The position numbers were made by a program, and so were the translations under genes. A model generated the notes under the pieces. It had not been told where the DNA came from. It searched no databases and saw only the letters and a list, made by a program, of their open reading frames with translations. A DNA stretch of 64,000 nucleotides from Saturnia japonica. Lineage: Eukaryota > Arthropoda > Insecta > Lepidoptera > Saturniidae. How positions within the stretch are numbered: the stretch's first letter is position 1; each line of letters starts with the position of its first letter. Below, piece after piece: positions 1 to 11,400 of the stretch. The stretch lies in assembly GCA_033032175.1 (NCBI GenBank), contig CM065325.1:7592930-7656929 (forward strand), in the 5' to 3' direction.

Positions 1-1019
1 GGGCCGGTAAAATTATAGCTGTACTTGAAGAAAGTTATTCACAAACTTATGTGTCTCAGCGGCTAAGTGTGAGTCTTTCAACTGTTCAGAGGACTTGGCA
101 ACGGTATCAAGGGACCAGTTCGGTCAAAAGAAAACCAGTTTCGGGAAAGAACGATGCACAGAATTACGAAAAGACCGCTTTTTGGTGAGTCAGGCGTTGC
201 GGAATCGTAAGGCATCAAGTGTGGACTTAAAGAAAAGACTTGAAGAAGTAAGAGGAGTAGAAGTTAGCTTGTAGATGGCCAGGAGGAGGCTTTTGGTTGT
301 CAATATCAGCAGTTACCACCCGCCCCGGGACCTTAAATTGCTCCGTGAGCACCGTGTTGCTCGACTTCAGTTTGATCGAAATTGTGCTTCATGGACTCTG
401 GAGGACTGGAACAAAGTATTGCATTCCGATGAAGCTAGAATCTCTTTTTGTGGAGAGGGCCGATGCCGTTGAGTGCTGTGAAGACCACCGGGAACGCTAT
501 GTGGAAGTATATTTCGAAGAAATCACTATATGGCGAAGGCTTCGTTGTTTTGGGCAGCAATTAATTTGACGGAGCGTACGGGGCTAGTTTTCATAGAAAA
601 TATAACATTAAATGCACACCAGTAAATAACGGAAGTCCTAATTCCAAATGCACAGCCCTTATTGACTGCTCTTGAGGAAGATTCCATTTTTATGGATGAC
701 AATGCTCGCCCTCGCCGTTCGAGCGACGTAGAAGCGTACATGCAAGAAGTTGGGACCCATCGTTTAGATTGGCCAACTCGAAGTCCTGACCTCAATCCAA
801 TTGAACATGTTTGGGATGTTCTAAAGAGAGAGTGAGAACGTATTCCTCAAATCGTTATTAAAAATATCGCGGAAGCATGCCCAGAAGAATTCAAGCCTTG
901 ATTTTGGCAAGAGGAGGTCACACTCGTTATTAGCTTTCTACATTTGTAACTTTATTTAATTTAAAAAACTAAAAAAAAATCTTTTTGTCTTTATTGCTGG
1001 CCACTTTTTATTGTTTGGA
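1..1019 (+). pseudogene. Tc1-like transposase remnant, truncated by window edge
   Basis: This is a broken transposase of the Tc1 family, which would cut and paste its own element at TA sites. Read through frameshifts, bases 1-260 give the N-terminal helix-turn-helix region (KIIAVLEESYSQTYVSQRLS, then STVQRTWQRYQ). Bases 335-440 give the start of the catalytic domain (EHRVARLQF, WTLEDWNKV, SDEAR, with the first Asp at 428-430). Bases 688-830 give FMDDNARP and SPDLNPIEHVWDVLKRE, with the second Asp at 698-700 and the Glu at 803-805. The last two are separated by exactly 34 residues, the DD34E spacing of Tc1. Several frame changes, an in-frame stop after KRE, and lost sequence between the first and second Asp blocks show it is dead. 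The 5' end lies outside the window. The A-rich 3' part runs to about 1019; I did not identify the inverted repeat. Confidence 0.88.
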
Positions 1020-1203
1020 CAAGTACATCGGTTTTATGGAATTCATCAAAATTGTATGAAAAAATTGCCAAAATTCACTTCACGCATATAAATTTAAAGG
1101 ATTATTAGTATTCAGACTACCTCAAACAATTAAATTCAATTTAATTATATGTAATCGACCTTAGAATGTAAATTTCTTTAGGTGCTCGTTTTTTTGCAAA
1201 GGA

Positions 1204-1606
1204 GTGTATATAAATTCAGTCAAAAAAATATCGCTCCTCGTTCAAGATCATTTGTGGAATGAAAATTCTTGGATTTTACACCACGATAATGCGCTTTCGC
1301 ACAAGGCCATAATTGTGAACGAATTTTTGACCAAAAACTCAACAAATACCATCGAGCAACTACCTTATTCACCAGATATGGCTCTAGCCCATTTCTTTCT
1401 TTTACCTAAACTCAAATTACCAATCACTTCGTGCCACCTGTTTTTATTCGGTAAAAGACATAAAGGAAAATTCACGACGAGATCTAAACTCAATTCTGGA
1501 AAAAGCGTTTAAGAAATGTTTTGATGATTGGATTATTCGTTGGCGTAAGTGTATCGTTTCTGAAAGAGCATACTTTGAAGGCTATAAAATAAATTTTGAT
1601 GAATAA
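1204..1606 (+). pseudogene. mariner transposase C-terminal remnant
   Basis: This is the C-terminal third of a mariner (DD34D) transposase. Residues read WILHHDNALSHKA, with the second catalytic Asp at 1285-1287, then FLTKNSTN and YSPDMA. The third catalytic position falls exactly 34 residues later, at 1390-1392, and is His instead of Asp, so the protein could not cut DNA even if expressed. A frameshift near 1447 moves the frame, after which the typical tail (KAFKKCFDDW, RAYFEGYKINFDE) runs to a stop at 1604-1606. The N-terminal two thirds are absent. The element lies directly downstream of the Tc1 remnant but is a separate insertion. Confidence 0.88.
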
Positions 1607-1795
1607 CTAACAATTTGTGTATTATTGATCTTTTTCCCGGTACTTTTTTAACAGAGTAGTAGTGATTGGTTTCTCGGAAACGGCTCAAAAAATTGGGATG
1701 ATTTTTTTTGTATTTGGATAATGTTTTATATTCCAAGTTTACATAGAAAGGAATTTTATTTTTGTTCAGCTCGGTCGCCTAGATATTTATTTATA
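1607..1795. other. mariner 3' flank and unassigned AT-rich DNA
   Basis: The first 50 or so bases (CCCGGTACTTTTTTAACAGA near 1637) look like the 3' untranslated end of the mariner copy. Nothing else is recognised. Confidence 0.3.
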
Positions 1796-1990
1796 ACTAG
1801 CTGTGCTCACGGATACACTTGCGTGAACTACAGAATATCAGTATTGTGGTAACCCCGCTTCCACCAACGGAGGTCGCCTTCCTGTTATTGTAAAAATAAA
1901 GATGCTTCTATTATTTTTGCGTAGAACTCTAATTCTGTAATGTTAGATAGCCTGGCTATCATATACAAAAAAGAATTTTTCGAATCCGAC
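1796..1990 (+). repeat. rep1 copy (ACTAGC-headed RTE-like repeat)
   Basis: It begins ACTAGCTGTGCTCACGGATA and continues with ACTTGCGTGAACTACAGA, then AAAAATAAAGATGCTTCTATT, the head-to-middle order of the rep1 family seen at 18.9, 36.5 and 55.2 kb. It is diverged and 3' truncated. Confidence 0.6.
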
Positions 1991-2619
1991 TAGTAGTTTC
2001 ACAGATTAGCGTGTTTAAACAAACAAACAAAAAAAATGTTCGGCTTTATTATATTTAATAATTAATTGTATAGATATAGAAGTGTACAAAACGCGATACT
2101 TTAAAAAGTGTATTAAATCAGGTTGAGTTTCGTATAATTCCAAATTTTTTTTATGCAATCTGTCTTTGCAATTTTAGCTATAGAAATACGTTTCAAAGCA
2201 TTTTAATTTGACTTTAAATTCTTTCCGCGTTAAATTATTCTGCAACGAAACCTTGACACTAACAAAAGAATGAATAATTACTTTATAAAACAAAGTTGTA
2301 ATTTCACGAAACTTTCAGACCCTACTACAAAGAGTACTGTTATCTTGTGATTTGTGTTTTTGCTTTCCGCACCTCTATTACCCTGGCCTTAAAAATTGAA
2401 TGTTTGCGTCTTGAGTGTAAGTTGTTCTTAAAGTTAATTGTGTTGTGCCGCGACACTATTTAAGGAAATGTCGGCTTGGATTTTTTATTACGGCTGTACA
2501 AATATTTTTTAGTATTGACTAATATGGTTACATTTATGTAAAAAAAATTAAGTCTTATTGATATAGAGTTCATCGCTTTGGTATTGATAGTTTATCGTTA
2601 CAAAAAGCACGGTTAATTC
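1991..2619. other. no feature recognised
   Basis: AT-rich sequence with A/T homopolymers. No open frame or repeat family was recognised on either strand. Confidence 0.5.
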
Positions 2620-2800
2620 AGGCACGCTAATCATAGGTAGGCCGCGGCGCGGATTGCCAGACAACCGTTTCGCTGCGAGTGATTTTTTTTATTGCGCGTC
2701 ATTTTCAATATGTAATATTTTCTACGGTATTTATTTATTAAAATGTTATTATGTACAAGGTAATGTTAATCTACATTAAATGTGACAGTGAATCCTTATA
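2620..2800 (+). repeat. rep7 copy 1
   Basis: This roughly 170-bp block matches 3880-4050 in order: CACGC-AATCATAGGT, a GC-rich stretch, GCGCGT, TATTTTCTACGGTAT or TCTTCTACGGTATTC, and ATCTACATTAAA. I do not recognise the family beyond these two copies. Confidence 0.55.
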
Positions 2801-3071
2801 AAAATTCGATGCGTTGGTTTACAAGAAGTAAGCGGAGAAACAAAAATTGATGACAGACGCAGAAAGACATTCTTTTATACTCTTTATAGGTTAATTAGAC
2901 TAACAAAATTATACTTAAAAAAAAATCAAGAAACAATTGATGTAATTTTGATAAACCTGATCAAGTTTACTTGACGGCTCTTCTCGATGACTGGGATGTT
3001 TTGACATTAATAAGGGTCTTGTTTGGACCTAAATTGAATAAAGAATTTATGACTTTGATGAATTGAATACA

Positions 3072-3140
3072 ATACTAGCTGACCCATGCGAATATTTCGT
3101 ACATTTACAGAATGTAAGGAATCTTACTAACAGCTGTCGT
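3072..3140 (+). repeat. short rep1-like head fragment
   Basis: ACTAGCTGACCCATGCGAAT followed by TTTCGTAC resembles the head of RTE-like repeats (compare 39620). The rest is lost. Confidence 0.4.
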
Positions 3141-3394
3141 GTTAGATAAATATATTGTTAAAATAATATTAGGGTACATTGAATGAATTTTTATTAGCAT
3201 CAACAGATGGTGTTCGTAATAAAAAAGTTTTCAATTATTTTTTTAATGAAAACTTAATTTTGAGCATTGAATTTAAATTCGTCAATAGCTAAGAATAAAA
3301 AATAAATGAACCTTAAAATGACGTCTGAATCATTAATTTTGATGAAGAATTAACGGAGATATTGTTTTGCCGGGAAAAAACAATTTGAGAAGGA

Positions 3395-3545
3395 ATTTAT
3401 ACAATTAACAAAATTGAAGTGTCTGTTTGTAATGTCAAAATATAAGCTTCTTACTAAGTAAATATGAAATTATTTAAGGTACTTAAAGTAAAAAACTAAT
3501 TTTGAAAATTTTTATCTCTTTGTTCTAGTACTCTCCGAAATGTTC
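3395..3545 (-). repeat. rep1 3' tail fragment
   Basis: On the minus strand this carries the rep1 end. On plus it reads ACAAAATTGAAGTGTCTGTTT, trimmed here to its core AAATTGAAGTGTCTGTTTGT, followed by AATGTCAAAATA and CTTCTTACTAAGTA. The same tail in plus orientation is at 36815-36870 and 55680-55735. Confidence 0.65.
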
Positions 3546-3618
3546 TATCTTCGCACGGGTATAATTTAAAAAAGCCTGATTTAAAGTTTATCATTTTAAT
3601 GTTTATAGATCACAACTT

Positions 3619-3870
3619 CATAACTGCCTCTAGCCTAGTGGTCTTAAACGCGACTGCTATGTTCGAGATTATAGTTTCGATTCCCAGGTCGACCAAAGTG
3701 CTATTGGGTTTTTCTATGAAATTATCAGTAGAATTTCGGAGATTCGTTTTGTGCCCGATTAATGGGAATAGGCTTGCCCCTTATTACATGAGACCTAAAA
3801 CATACCTTTGCCTAACACTTCGGGGATATAGGCGTGATGGTATGTTATGTTACTTCATATTTACGAATAG
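3619..3870 (+). repeat. sine2: tRNA-derived SINE
   Basis: A promoter-like A box (CTAGCCTAGTGGTC near 3630) and a B-box-like stretch (GTTTCGATTCCCAGG near 3677) are followed by GTGCTATTGGGTTTTTCTAT, TTTGTGCCCGATTAATGGGA and AGGCTTGCCCCTTATTACAT. I know this arrangement as a common lepidopteran tRNA-derived SINE. The B box is slightly degenerate, so it is an old copy. Confidence 0.7.
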
Positions 3871-3879
3871 TGCGCTTAG

Positions 3880-4050
3880 CGTGTGACACGCAAATCATCA
3901 TAGGTGGAGAGTGTCGGCCAACCGACCGCGACTGGTTTTGCGGACAGGGATTTATTAGATCGCGCGTAATATTGAATTCCTGATATCTTCTACGGTATTC
4001 ATTTAAATGGAAAACTGTGAACGATATTCTAATCTACATTAAAAGCCCAC
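3880..4050 (+). repeat. rep7 copy 2
   Basis: Second copy of the 2620-2800 block, sharing CACGCAAATCAT, GCGCGTAATATTGA, TCTTCTACGGTATTC and TCTACATTAAA. The two copies are about 1.3 kb apart in the same orientation and moderately diverged. Confidence 0.55.
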
Positions 4051-4179
4051 GTTAACTTGTTAGTTAATAACAAATAACTTATCTAGATAAAGATTAACAC
4101 TGAATTTAAGAAAAAAGCTTCCAAAATAACGTATTGTTTTTAGATAAAAGTAGTTACAGTGAGTCAATCTTAGGAGATA

Positions 4180-4420
4180 GACATTGCGGACTTTTCTCTA
4201 TGATTTTTGAAGAACTACAATGCTATAGAACATAATTCTTATGTATCTCATAACGTTTAGCCAGCGTAAGCTATGTAAGCGCCGGAAAATCATTTTTTGA
4301 CGACATGATTACAAATGATTGAATTTTCGCTACTATACAAAATTAAATTGGAATGTATGTAAAACTTCTATAAAAAAATCCCTACGTGGTAGCGAGAACC
4401 GCATTAAAATCCGTTGCGTA
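4180..4420 (+). repeat. diverged rep1 middle fragment
   Basis: TTAGCCAGCGTAAGCTATGT then AAGCGCC matches the rep1 middle (TTTACTCAGCGTAAGCCAT and relatives at 24045, 55390). Both ends are eroded. Confidence 0.45.
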
Positions 4421-4499
4421 CTTTAAAGATCTAAGCATACAAAAATAAAAGCGACTTTACTTTATACTAGATAAAAATACTAAATAAAAAAAAGAAAGA

Positions 4500-5215
4500 A
4501 AAAAGCAGTATTTTTTATTTATTTATTTTATTTAAGAAATTGCACAATTATGTATTACATTTAATCTTAAGGCTAGTTTCCCACAAAACCGGTTTAGCGA
4601 TTTGACTGTGGGCGAGTCGCATAAGTATTTAAATATGTAAAAAGTACTATATGAACCTATATTAGAGGTAGTTACCAAGTCTTACATTATAAACATAACA
4701 AATATTTTTTTACTTTCTTTTAAAATATTAAAATCTAATTCCCTTGGGATATCCGCCGGCAGGCTATTTAACAAGTAAGGTACGCGCTTATTAAGTGTTC
4801 TATCGCCGTAGTAGTTAACTACTCTAGTCACAATATACCTACCGGCAGACATCGACCGGGTATTATGACTATTTGTTATCAGTGACAAGTCATGGTCCTG
4901 CCTGGTATGCTGGTTAATAAGCAAAAGATATTTATGTTTTAGGCTGACAGGCAAGACGCCACATATTTTAAATATTTTTCTATAACCACCCTTACAACTT
5001 GCTTTAGTCTTTTTTGTTACCATTAGCTTTAAAAATCTTATTTGCAAAGTTTCCAATTTATCCAAATATGTTTTAAATGTTAATCCATAACTGTCAAGAC
5101 CATAACCTATCACTGACTCGACTAGTGTGAAATAAAGACATCTTAAAATATTAATAGGAACTCTGAAACTTAGGTGATAGAATTTACCAAGTAACATTCT
5201 TAATTTAGCACAAAT
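4500..5215 (-). pseudogene. CR1/Jockey-like LINE ORF2 C-terminus with 3' tail
   Basis: Bases 5197-4682 on the minus strand encode 171 residues typical of the region after the reverse-transcriptase core in CR1/Jockey-type LINEs: YFTLVESVIGYG, DSYGLTFKTYL, LETLQIRFLKLMV, FKICGVLPVSLKHKYLLL, VNYYGDRTLNKRVPYLLNSL. The frame is open to a stop, so this part is well preserved. Homology ends near 5215, meaning the copy is 5' truncated, as is usual for LINEs. An A-rich and (ATTT)-rich 3' end lies at about 4500-4560. A related but distinct copy lies on the plus strand at 31300-31745. Confidence 0.85.
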
Positions 5216-5977
5216 ATAATCTATATGTTGAGACTACGAGAAGCTGGTTAGCTGGTTTAGTCTAGCATTCGAGGATAATTCTCGATAATGTTACATGACG
5301 GTGTGGCTAATCACAGGTCACATCGGATTTTAAATTGAGGATGAGTCCTTTAGACTAGGGGAGCAAGAGAAATTTCCCTACTTTTCTTTCAGGATTAACT
5401 TTTCAGGTAACGTTGTTTGTTGTACATATGTATAACAATTACCAATCGGTTTCAGAAAGGAACAGTATAGAAATATGAATAAAGCAGTATTAGCAGGATT
5501 GCCTCAATCAATTGAAAGCTCAAGCTCAGGTTTGGATTCAAACATATTATGTCGTTTGATGTTGTATCCGAGTGTGCGACCTCCTCGTATAACATTTCCT
5601 ACAGGCTCTTCGCGGTTTTACTTCGCCTCTAGAGTTTCTTTATAATGACTATTTGTTTATAATAACAGCCAGTAACCATAGATTTAGTATAGTATAGATT
5701 GGCAAAAGTTTAATTAAGATGAGACCAAAAACGGATTACACTTTTGTATCAATTTCTTTTTTAAACGAATTACAACCAGTTACATTTATTACACGTAACC
5801 ACAATTAACGCTTTTACCACACTTTATAAACCTTACATTTTGAAACAATAAGAGGGATTTGTATTGTTATCGATTTACGTAGGCTGATACAGGCCGATAA
5901 CTCATACGAAAATAGTCTTGTATCCCTATCTCGTTCTAACACAAGCGTATGCTATGCTCTTTCTCTTTCGGAATGCC
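5216..5977. other. no feature recognised
   Basis: Mixed-composition intergenic DNA. No coding frame or known repeat was identified on either strand. Confidence 0.45.
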
Positions 5978-5999
5978 GATATATATATATATATATATG
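5978..5999. repeat. (TA)n microsatellite
   Basis: About ten uninterrupted AT dinucleotides followed by TGA. Confidence 0.9.
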
Positions 6000-6189
6000 A
6001 AATTTATGGTAGTAACACATTAAGGTGTACTAATTGACAATTTGATTAAATTAATTATAGTTAACTATAGTCAACGACAAATTACGTGTAGTTAAAAGTA
6101 ATTACTAGAATGATCGTAGTTAAAATCCCATATCAAAGAAATTAACTAATTATGTTATAAATAATTTGAATAACGAATTTTCCTAAAGC

Positions 6190-6850
6190 TATAATTAAAA
6201 AAAAACAGCTATGGAACTTGGCACGCGTTAAATCTCAGCTCTTTTATCGGTGACAACGAATACCCCGAACGTCATATTTACCGAACTTGGCACCTTTTTC
6301 AAATTCATGTTTTTGTTGGGATTTTACATTACTATTTGGATAGCTTCACAACACAATCTATTGATGAGAGGATGATGAGACCATTTAATTTATTGATATA
6401 AATTGGTATATTGCCATCTTTTGATGAGAGGATGGAAACACCGTTAATATATGAGCATTATTCGTTTAAAATTTATTTTTTCAAGTTTTTGATATTTTTT
6501 CTTCGATCCTTTGTGTATGCCTGTTGATCTACCTTGATTCCAAATTTTATGTTTCTGAGTCAACTAGAAGTGGTCTTGTTTTTTGATGACTGAGTGAGTT
6601 AGTGAATGGCTGATCAAAATTATACTTTTCAGAACCTAATAACTCAAGAACTATAATAGGTTTATTCGTGGAATTTGGTATTCAAGGTGTTCAAGGGAAG
6701 TTTATTAAACACACAAAATTTGAAGTGTTTAGCTCAAAGAGTTTTTGACTTATGGAGGTGTCAAAAGTATCTCTCGAAATGGTTTGTGTCAAATACACTC
6801 TGGCCGGTGTCGCTCGTTCCGAACTTGGCTGACTCACTGCCGTGTGTATA
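6190..6850 (+). repeat. unclassified repeat rich in an AACTTGGC motif
   Basis: The motif GAACTTGGC occurs at about 6210, 6282 and 6820, always on the plus strand (GGAACTTGGCACGCG, CCGAACTTGGCACCT, CCGAACTTGGCTGACTCACT). A second local repeat, TTGATGAGAGGATG, occurs at 6361 and 6420. The last stretch resembles a lepidopteran interspersed repeat I know only by sight. No coding capacity is visible. Confidence 0.4.
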
Positions 6851-8900
6851 GATAACTATTATAACAATTTATGATTTATTTACTTATGAACCTGACACGT
6901 AAATAAATTGACATTTAATAACTAGGAAACCCTTATCATAGACCTTATCTTCACTTTATCTCTGATTTGATTAGTTTTTTTTTAATATCTAATCATCTAT
7001 TACCCTATTTTCATGTCGTGTACAAACAGTAGTTAAATAAGTTGAATTGTTAATTCTGTTTTTATATTACCTCAGTTCTTTATCAGTAAATAAATCCGAA
7101 ATTACTTAGTTAATTCCACTTAAAACAGACTAACAGTTGTTTTGTCTTTCTGCAACAATAAACGTTTTGTTATTAATAAATATGTATATTAAAAAAAAAA
7201 TATTAAAAAGAAGCCAATAATTATAATAACCTAAAAATTAATAATAATAAATTAGGACTACTTTGCAGATGAGACGTTAAACGACCACAATCGATTTCAC
7301 GTGTTTTGGCTTTCTACGACGCATCCTCAGATCGATGTTGATTTCTTCGAAGCGAGCTTTTGATAGCTTTATTTGTTTTTTTCATTCTCAATAACTTGTT
7401 TCATGCTATGAACCTAAGACATTCCTTAGGCAAGTATGGGAAGTGGGAATAGTGATAGGTTACATGGGAGCGTTGTCGGCGGCGCGCTGGAGTTTTGGTC
7501 GAATATCGGTCGAAATCTAACACTCGTGAAAACATGGGTCACAATTAGTTTATTAATAAAATCGAATCTATTTAATGCGCTGTCACTTTTAACTGTAGAG
7601 GTATAGCTCTGAATGCAAAAGAAAAAAATAATTAAATCACTCAAAAGACAGGTTCACTTTAGGAATGAAAATGGAGGAACTCTTCCGTTCCTTTTTATTG
7701 TACAAGATTACAACATTGGTTAATTTATTCTTGAAATTTGTCTCAGTGTGAAAAATTTACCGTCGCAATTGCTAACAAAAGAATGACTAATGGCTTTATA
7801 AAACAAAGTTACAGAGCGCAGAGAAACTTTTGAAGCTTTCAAGGATGTGAATTATTATCACAGGATTTTGAACACGAGAGTTTGTCTTCTATTCTATTAC
7901 TAATAGGACGTTTCAAATTAGTTTATTAAATGCTTTGTGCCCCCTTATAACATTTACTTATAAAATGTATTTAACAATAAATATCAATACTTATAAATAT
8001 ATTAAATACTGTAATTACAAGATAATTTTTCCACCCTTGAGGACCCACAACCAACCACCCTATACAACAAAAATAATCATCGAAATCGGTCCATAAACAA
8101 AGAAGTTATGCATATCATCCATAAAAAAACATACATTCGAATTGAGTAACCTGCCGTTTTTTGTTGAAGTTAGTTAAAAAATGAAGAAGCATTTATGAAT
8201 TATGAAATATATTTTTTTCGCATTACGTTTACATAGCCCGATCCTAGCAAAATCATGCAGTAACAGAATGTTAACATGACTTAAATACGTATCTAATTTG
8301 GGTTTGATAAATCTGTAGTTTCTGTCTGTACCTATTTTTTTTCTTTTTTTCCAATTTTATTTTTAATAACTACTACATTTGTTCGAGATAAACCAGCGCC
8401 TGCGGGGATTAAATAACCATCCAATTCATGTTCTCACTCATGTGTAATCTATTTTTATTTATTTTATTTGTGTACCTCACATTTTTTTTGTAGTTGTTTG
8501 ATTAAATATCTCAAGTAGGTACCAACAGCTGCGCGCGAAATTTTTATAAAATACTACCGAAAATTATAACCACGGCTGGAATTAAAAGCCCGCACACAAT
8601 TTACTAAAGATCTCGAACAGTACATTTTAAAAAGTTGTTATTGTTTTGTTTGTATTTCTGGATTTAAAGAATCGATTTTCATGAAATTTTGTACACGGCT
8701 AATATTTGTCATTCCTCTATTGATAGGCTATACATTTTTTATTATCTTTAATACTTTTAGAATTTGTACAGAAATATTTAAACAAAATAAAATTATTATT
8801 TATTTTTAATCGATTTAAATCTATAATTTCTTCCCAAAATGAATAACATATAAAAGTTATCAATAATCATAAGATATGATTTCAGAAAGATGAAAATTAA
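6851..8900. other. no feature recognised
   Basis: Long AT-rich stretch. A slightly GC-richer patch at 7430-7520 has no open frame that looks like a gene. Short fragments such as GATAAATCTGTAGTTTCTGT near 8307 echo rep3 ends but are too short to call. Confidence 0.45.
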
Positions 8901-8955
8901 TTGGTGAGTGGAAAATAATTACTGTGTAATAAACGCGTAAAGCGAGAACTTTAAT
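8900..8955 (-). repeat. rep3 head fragment
   Basis: Plus-strand GGAAAATAATTACTGTGTAA followed by TAAACGCG is the reverse complement of the rep3 head (compare 46405-46445, reverse, and 44460-44490, forward). Confidence 0.5.
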
Positions 8956-9165
8956 AAGTTAACAAAGATAAAGTGGCGTATAACCTATCAGGAGTAATAA
9001 GGAAAGATTAATGTAACTATGTATATACTTTTACTTACTTTAACTTATTCTAATCGTAAATTTGATTTTGTAATTCTTTATTTCATTATATTAGTTCTAT
9101 TTTTAGGCATGTATTTATTACGTTTCTTTAAAATTATGACATGTGAAGTTTGTATTTTATCTAAA

Positions 9166-9330
9166 ACTAGCGACCCGCCCTAGCTTTGCACGGGTGCCAT
9201 TTACAAAGTGGTGTATTTTATGTTTAAAAAGCATGTTTTTTTATAGTAAAATAATTTTCGAGGTAGTTAATTTTAATTTTAACCATTAGTTTATTGATTT
9301 CATGCATGATGAGATTGTCTTTAATTAGTT
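9166..9330 (+). repeat. rep1-like RTE tail fragment
   Basis: It begins ACTAGCGACCCGCCCTAGCT and continues TTTGCACGGGTG, the standard head of RTE-like repeats in this window. It then fades into AT-rich sequence. Confidence 0.55.
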
Positions 9331-10087
9331 ATTCATTAATCTTATTACTTGTTTGCTATTATTTATGTATTTCCAATGAATGACTGTTGTCAATCCAGAA
9401 TAAATAAATACATTCAATACATATAAATATTATTTAATATTATTTAATATTATTTTTATAAGCTCGATATAAATGTGACAAACGGATACGTATCACAGTA
9501 AAAACTCACTGCATATAACATATTAAGAAATATACTATCGCGTAAGCAGATAATCCTGACCCTTAGTGGTAAAAATTGCCAGTCACCCCGGTACTACGAC
9601 GTCTTAGACCATTCAATTTGTCGCAACCAAGACTACCCTTCTCAATACGTAATTGACACAGGCTTATCCCTAAAGTTAGATCCGCAATTTGTTCACATTT
9701 CTGTAAATAGTGACTTGATATTTCCACTTATAATATTCGCAATGGATATAAAAGTGATTGTAAATAAAATATATTGTAATTCTATTGTCCCTTTTAAAAA
9801 TATCTTCTGAGTTAAGTGAATATAAACATTGTTTGTTTATTCAATTGTAAATTTTCATTTCGGTAATACTTTAAAGTTTTACAATAAATTAGATAAATGA
9901 TAATAATAATATCAATAATGACATATACTTGATACAGTTATTATAACACAAATACTGCAATATTAACGCGTACCTATATTTACCTATAAGAATATAAGAA
10001 AGATATTTGAATATAAACAAATGTGTGACGTCATATTAACCCACACAATTTTACCAAACCATTGTAACTTGTAAAGGTATGTTTTAG
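9331..10087. other. no feature recognised; local ATTATTTAAT repeats
   Basis: AT-rich. At 9428-9455 the unit TATTATTTAATA is repeated in tandem about three times. No gene or known element was recognised. Confidence 0.45.
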
Positions 10088-10640
10088 ACTAGCGGTGTGC
10101 CCGCGGCTTCGCACGCCTTTGTTAGTATGCAGTAGTTATTTAAATCCTGTAATTTTATTTTTATTCATATTATTGTATATTCATATATTGAAAAATGATA
10201 TATTACACTTCCCATGTACAACATTTCATCAAAATTTTTACTTTTATTCTTTACGATATCTAAATGTATTATTGACGATTCTTATAACGTTTCAATTATG
10301 GAATGACGAATGATTTCCGTCTACAAAATTAGATAAGAATCGGTTAAGAATTGATGAAAATTTAATTGAAGATTTTTTTGGGATTTCTAATATTAATATT
10401 GAAAATCTTTATAGCCTATCAATTGACCAATGACCATAAGCTTCCCGTGTACGAAATTTCAGATGGATCGGTCAATCCTTTTTTGATTAAAATCTGGACA
10501 TACGAAAAGACAGACAGATTGCCAAACATTAAATTTTTTATGGCATATTCAAAGGTCAGTATTCTTTCTATAGTATATCTATGGGGATATTTGAAAAAAA
10601 AATATTATGCTAGAAAATTATTTAATGTTTAGAAAATTAA
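10088..10640 (+). repeat. rep3 copy (modular family)
   Basis: The head is ACTAGCGGTGTGCCCGCGGC and TTCGCACGCCTTTGTTAG. It is followed by three diverged tandem modules anchored by TTCCCATGTAC (10209), TTTCCGTCTAC (10314) and TTCCCGTGTAC (10442), each followed by an ATTTCAT/AAATCGGT-type stretch. The end has AAAAGACAGACAGATT and a TGGCATATTC motif shared with copies at 44.4, 50.3 and 55.8 kb. The open frames here are chance. Confidence 0.7.
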
Positions 10641-10769
10641 AAAATACATGCGCACTTACAACTTAATCTGTGTTTTATTTTGCCAGTTAATATTTAGAAC
10701 AATTTCAAAATTGATTACGTGTATTTAATATACATGTGTAATGGACTATATATAATTTTAAGTTATGAT

Positions 10770-11180
10770 TATCTCTGCAATTAATAAAATTGAAGGGTCT
10801 CTTTATAATGTCAAAATAACAGCTTTTTACTAAATGCCTATGAAAATTTATAAGATATTTATAACAAAAAAAAACCAATTAAACATTTTTGTCTCTCTGT
10901 CTTACTGTCTGTTTGTTCCGGCTATCTCCAAAACGGAAGGACCCATTTTGACGGAACTTTCACTGGCATAGCTGATATTATAAGGAGTAACTTATGCTAC
11001 TTTTACCTATTTTAGAAAAATAATTAGGGTTCGCCGTAAATAAAAATCAATTCTCAAAAACGACGATTTTAGAGCGCTTAAATGGTTTACGCTGAGTAAA
11101 CCATAAGAAACATCAAATTAATGTACTACATAATTGTAGATTTTAAAAAGACCTACAAAGAAGTCAGCCAGAGCATATAT
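10770..11180 (-). repeat. rep1 copy, minus strand
   Basis: Read on minus it runs TTTACTCAGCGTAAACCATT, TACTTATAATATCAGC-like sequence, CCGGAACAAACAGACAGT and the AAAGCTGTTATTTTGACATT tail, the same order as at 36.5 and 55.2 kb. It is nearly complete apart from the head. Confidence 0.65.
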
Positions 11181-11319
11181 CTATCGTTTAAGCCCCTTGT
11201 AATAATAAGGGAGCACATTGGACGGGAGATGTTTCCAAAGTTTCACGGTATGACAGAGACTTTTTAGTTCGTTAAAACAAAATTATAATAATAAAATTAA
11301 ATTTAAATAAGAAAAGGGA

Positions 11320-11400
11320 TCTTGAAGTGACATGTTGTGGTTTTTGTTTTTAATTCATTTACTTAGGTTTTTTACCCTATATTATTATTATTATTTATTT
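11320..11400 (+). repeat. rep9, left part, split by a LINE
   Basis: GACATGTTGTGGTTTTTGTT and TTACTTAGGTTTTTTACCCT match the unbroken copy at 62360-62425. The matching right part is at 12395-12560, beyond the LINE insertion. Confidence 0.55.

Noticed and set aside
10095..10632. Two short plus-strand frames (72 and 88 residues)
   Set aside because: They are readings of the non-coding rep3 repeat. Equivalent frames are not conserved in other copies.
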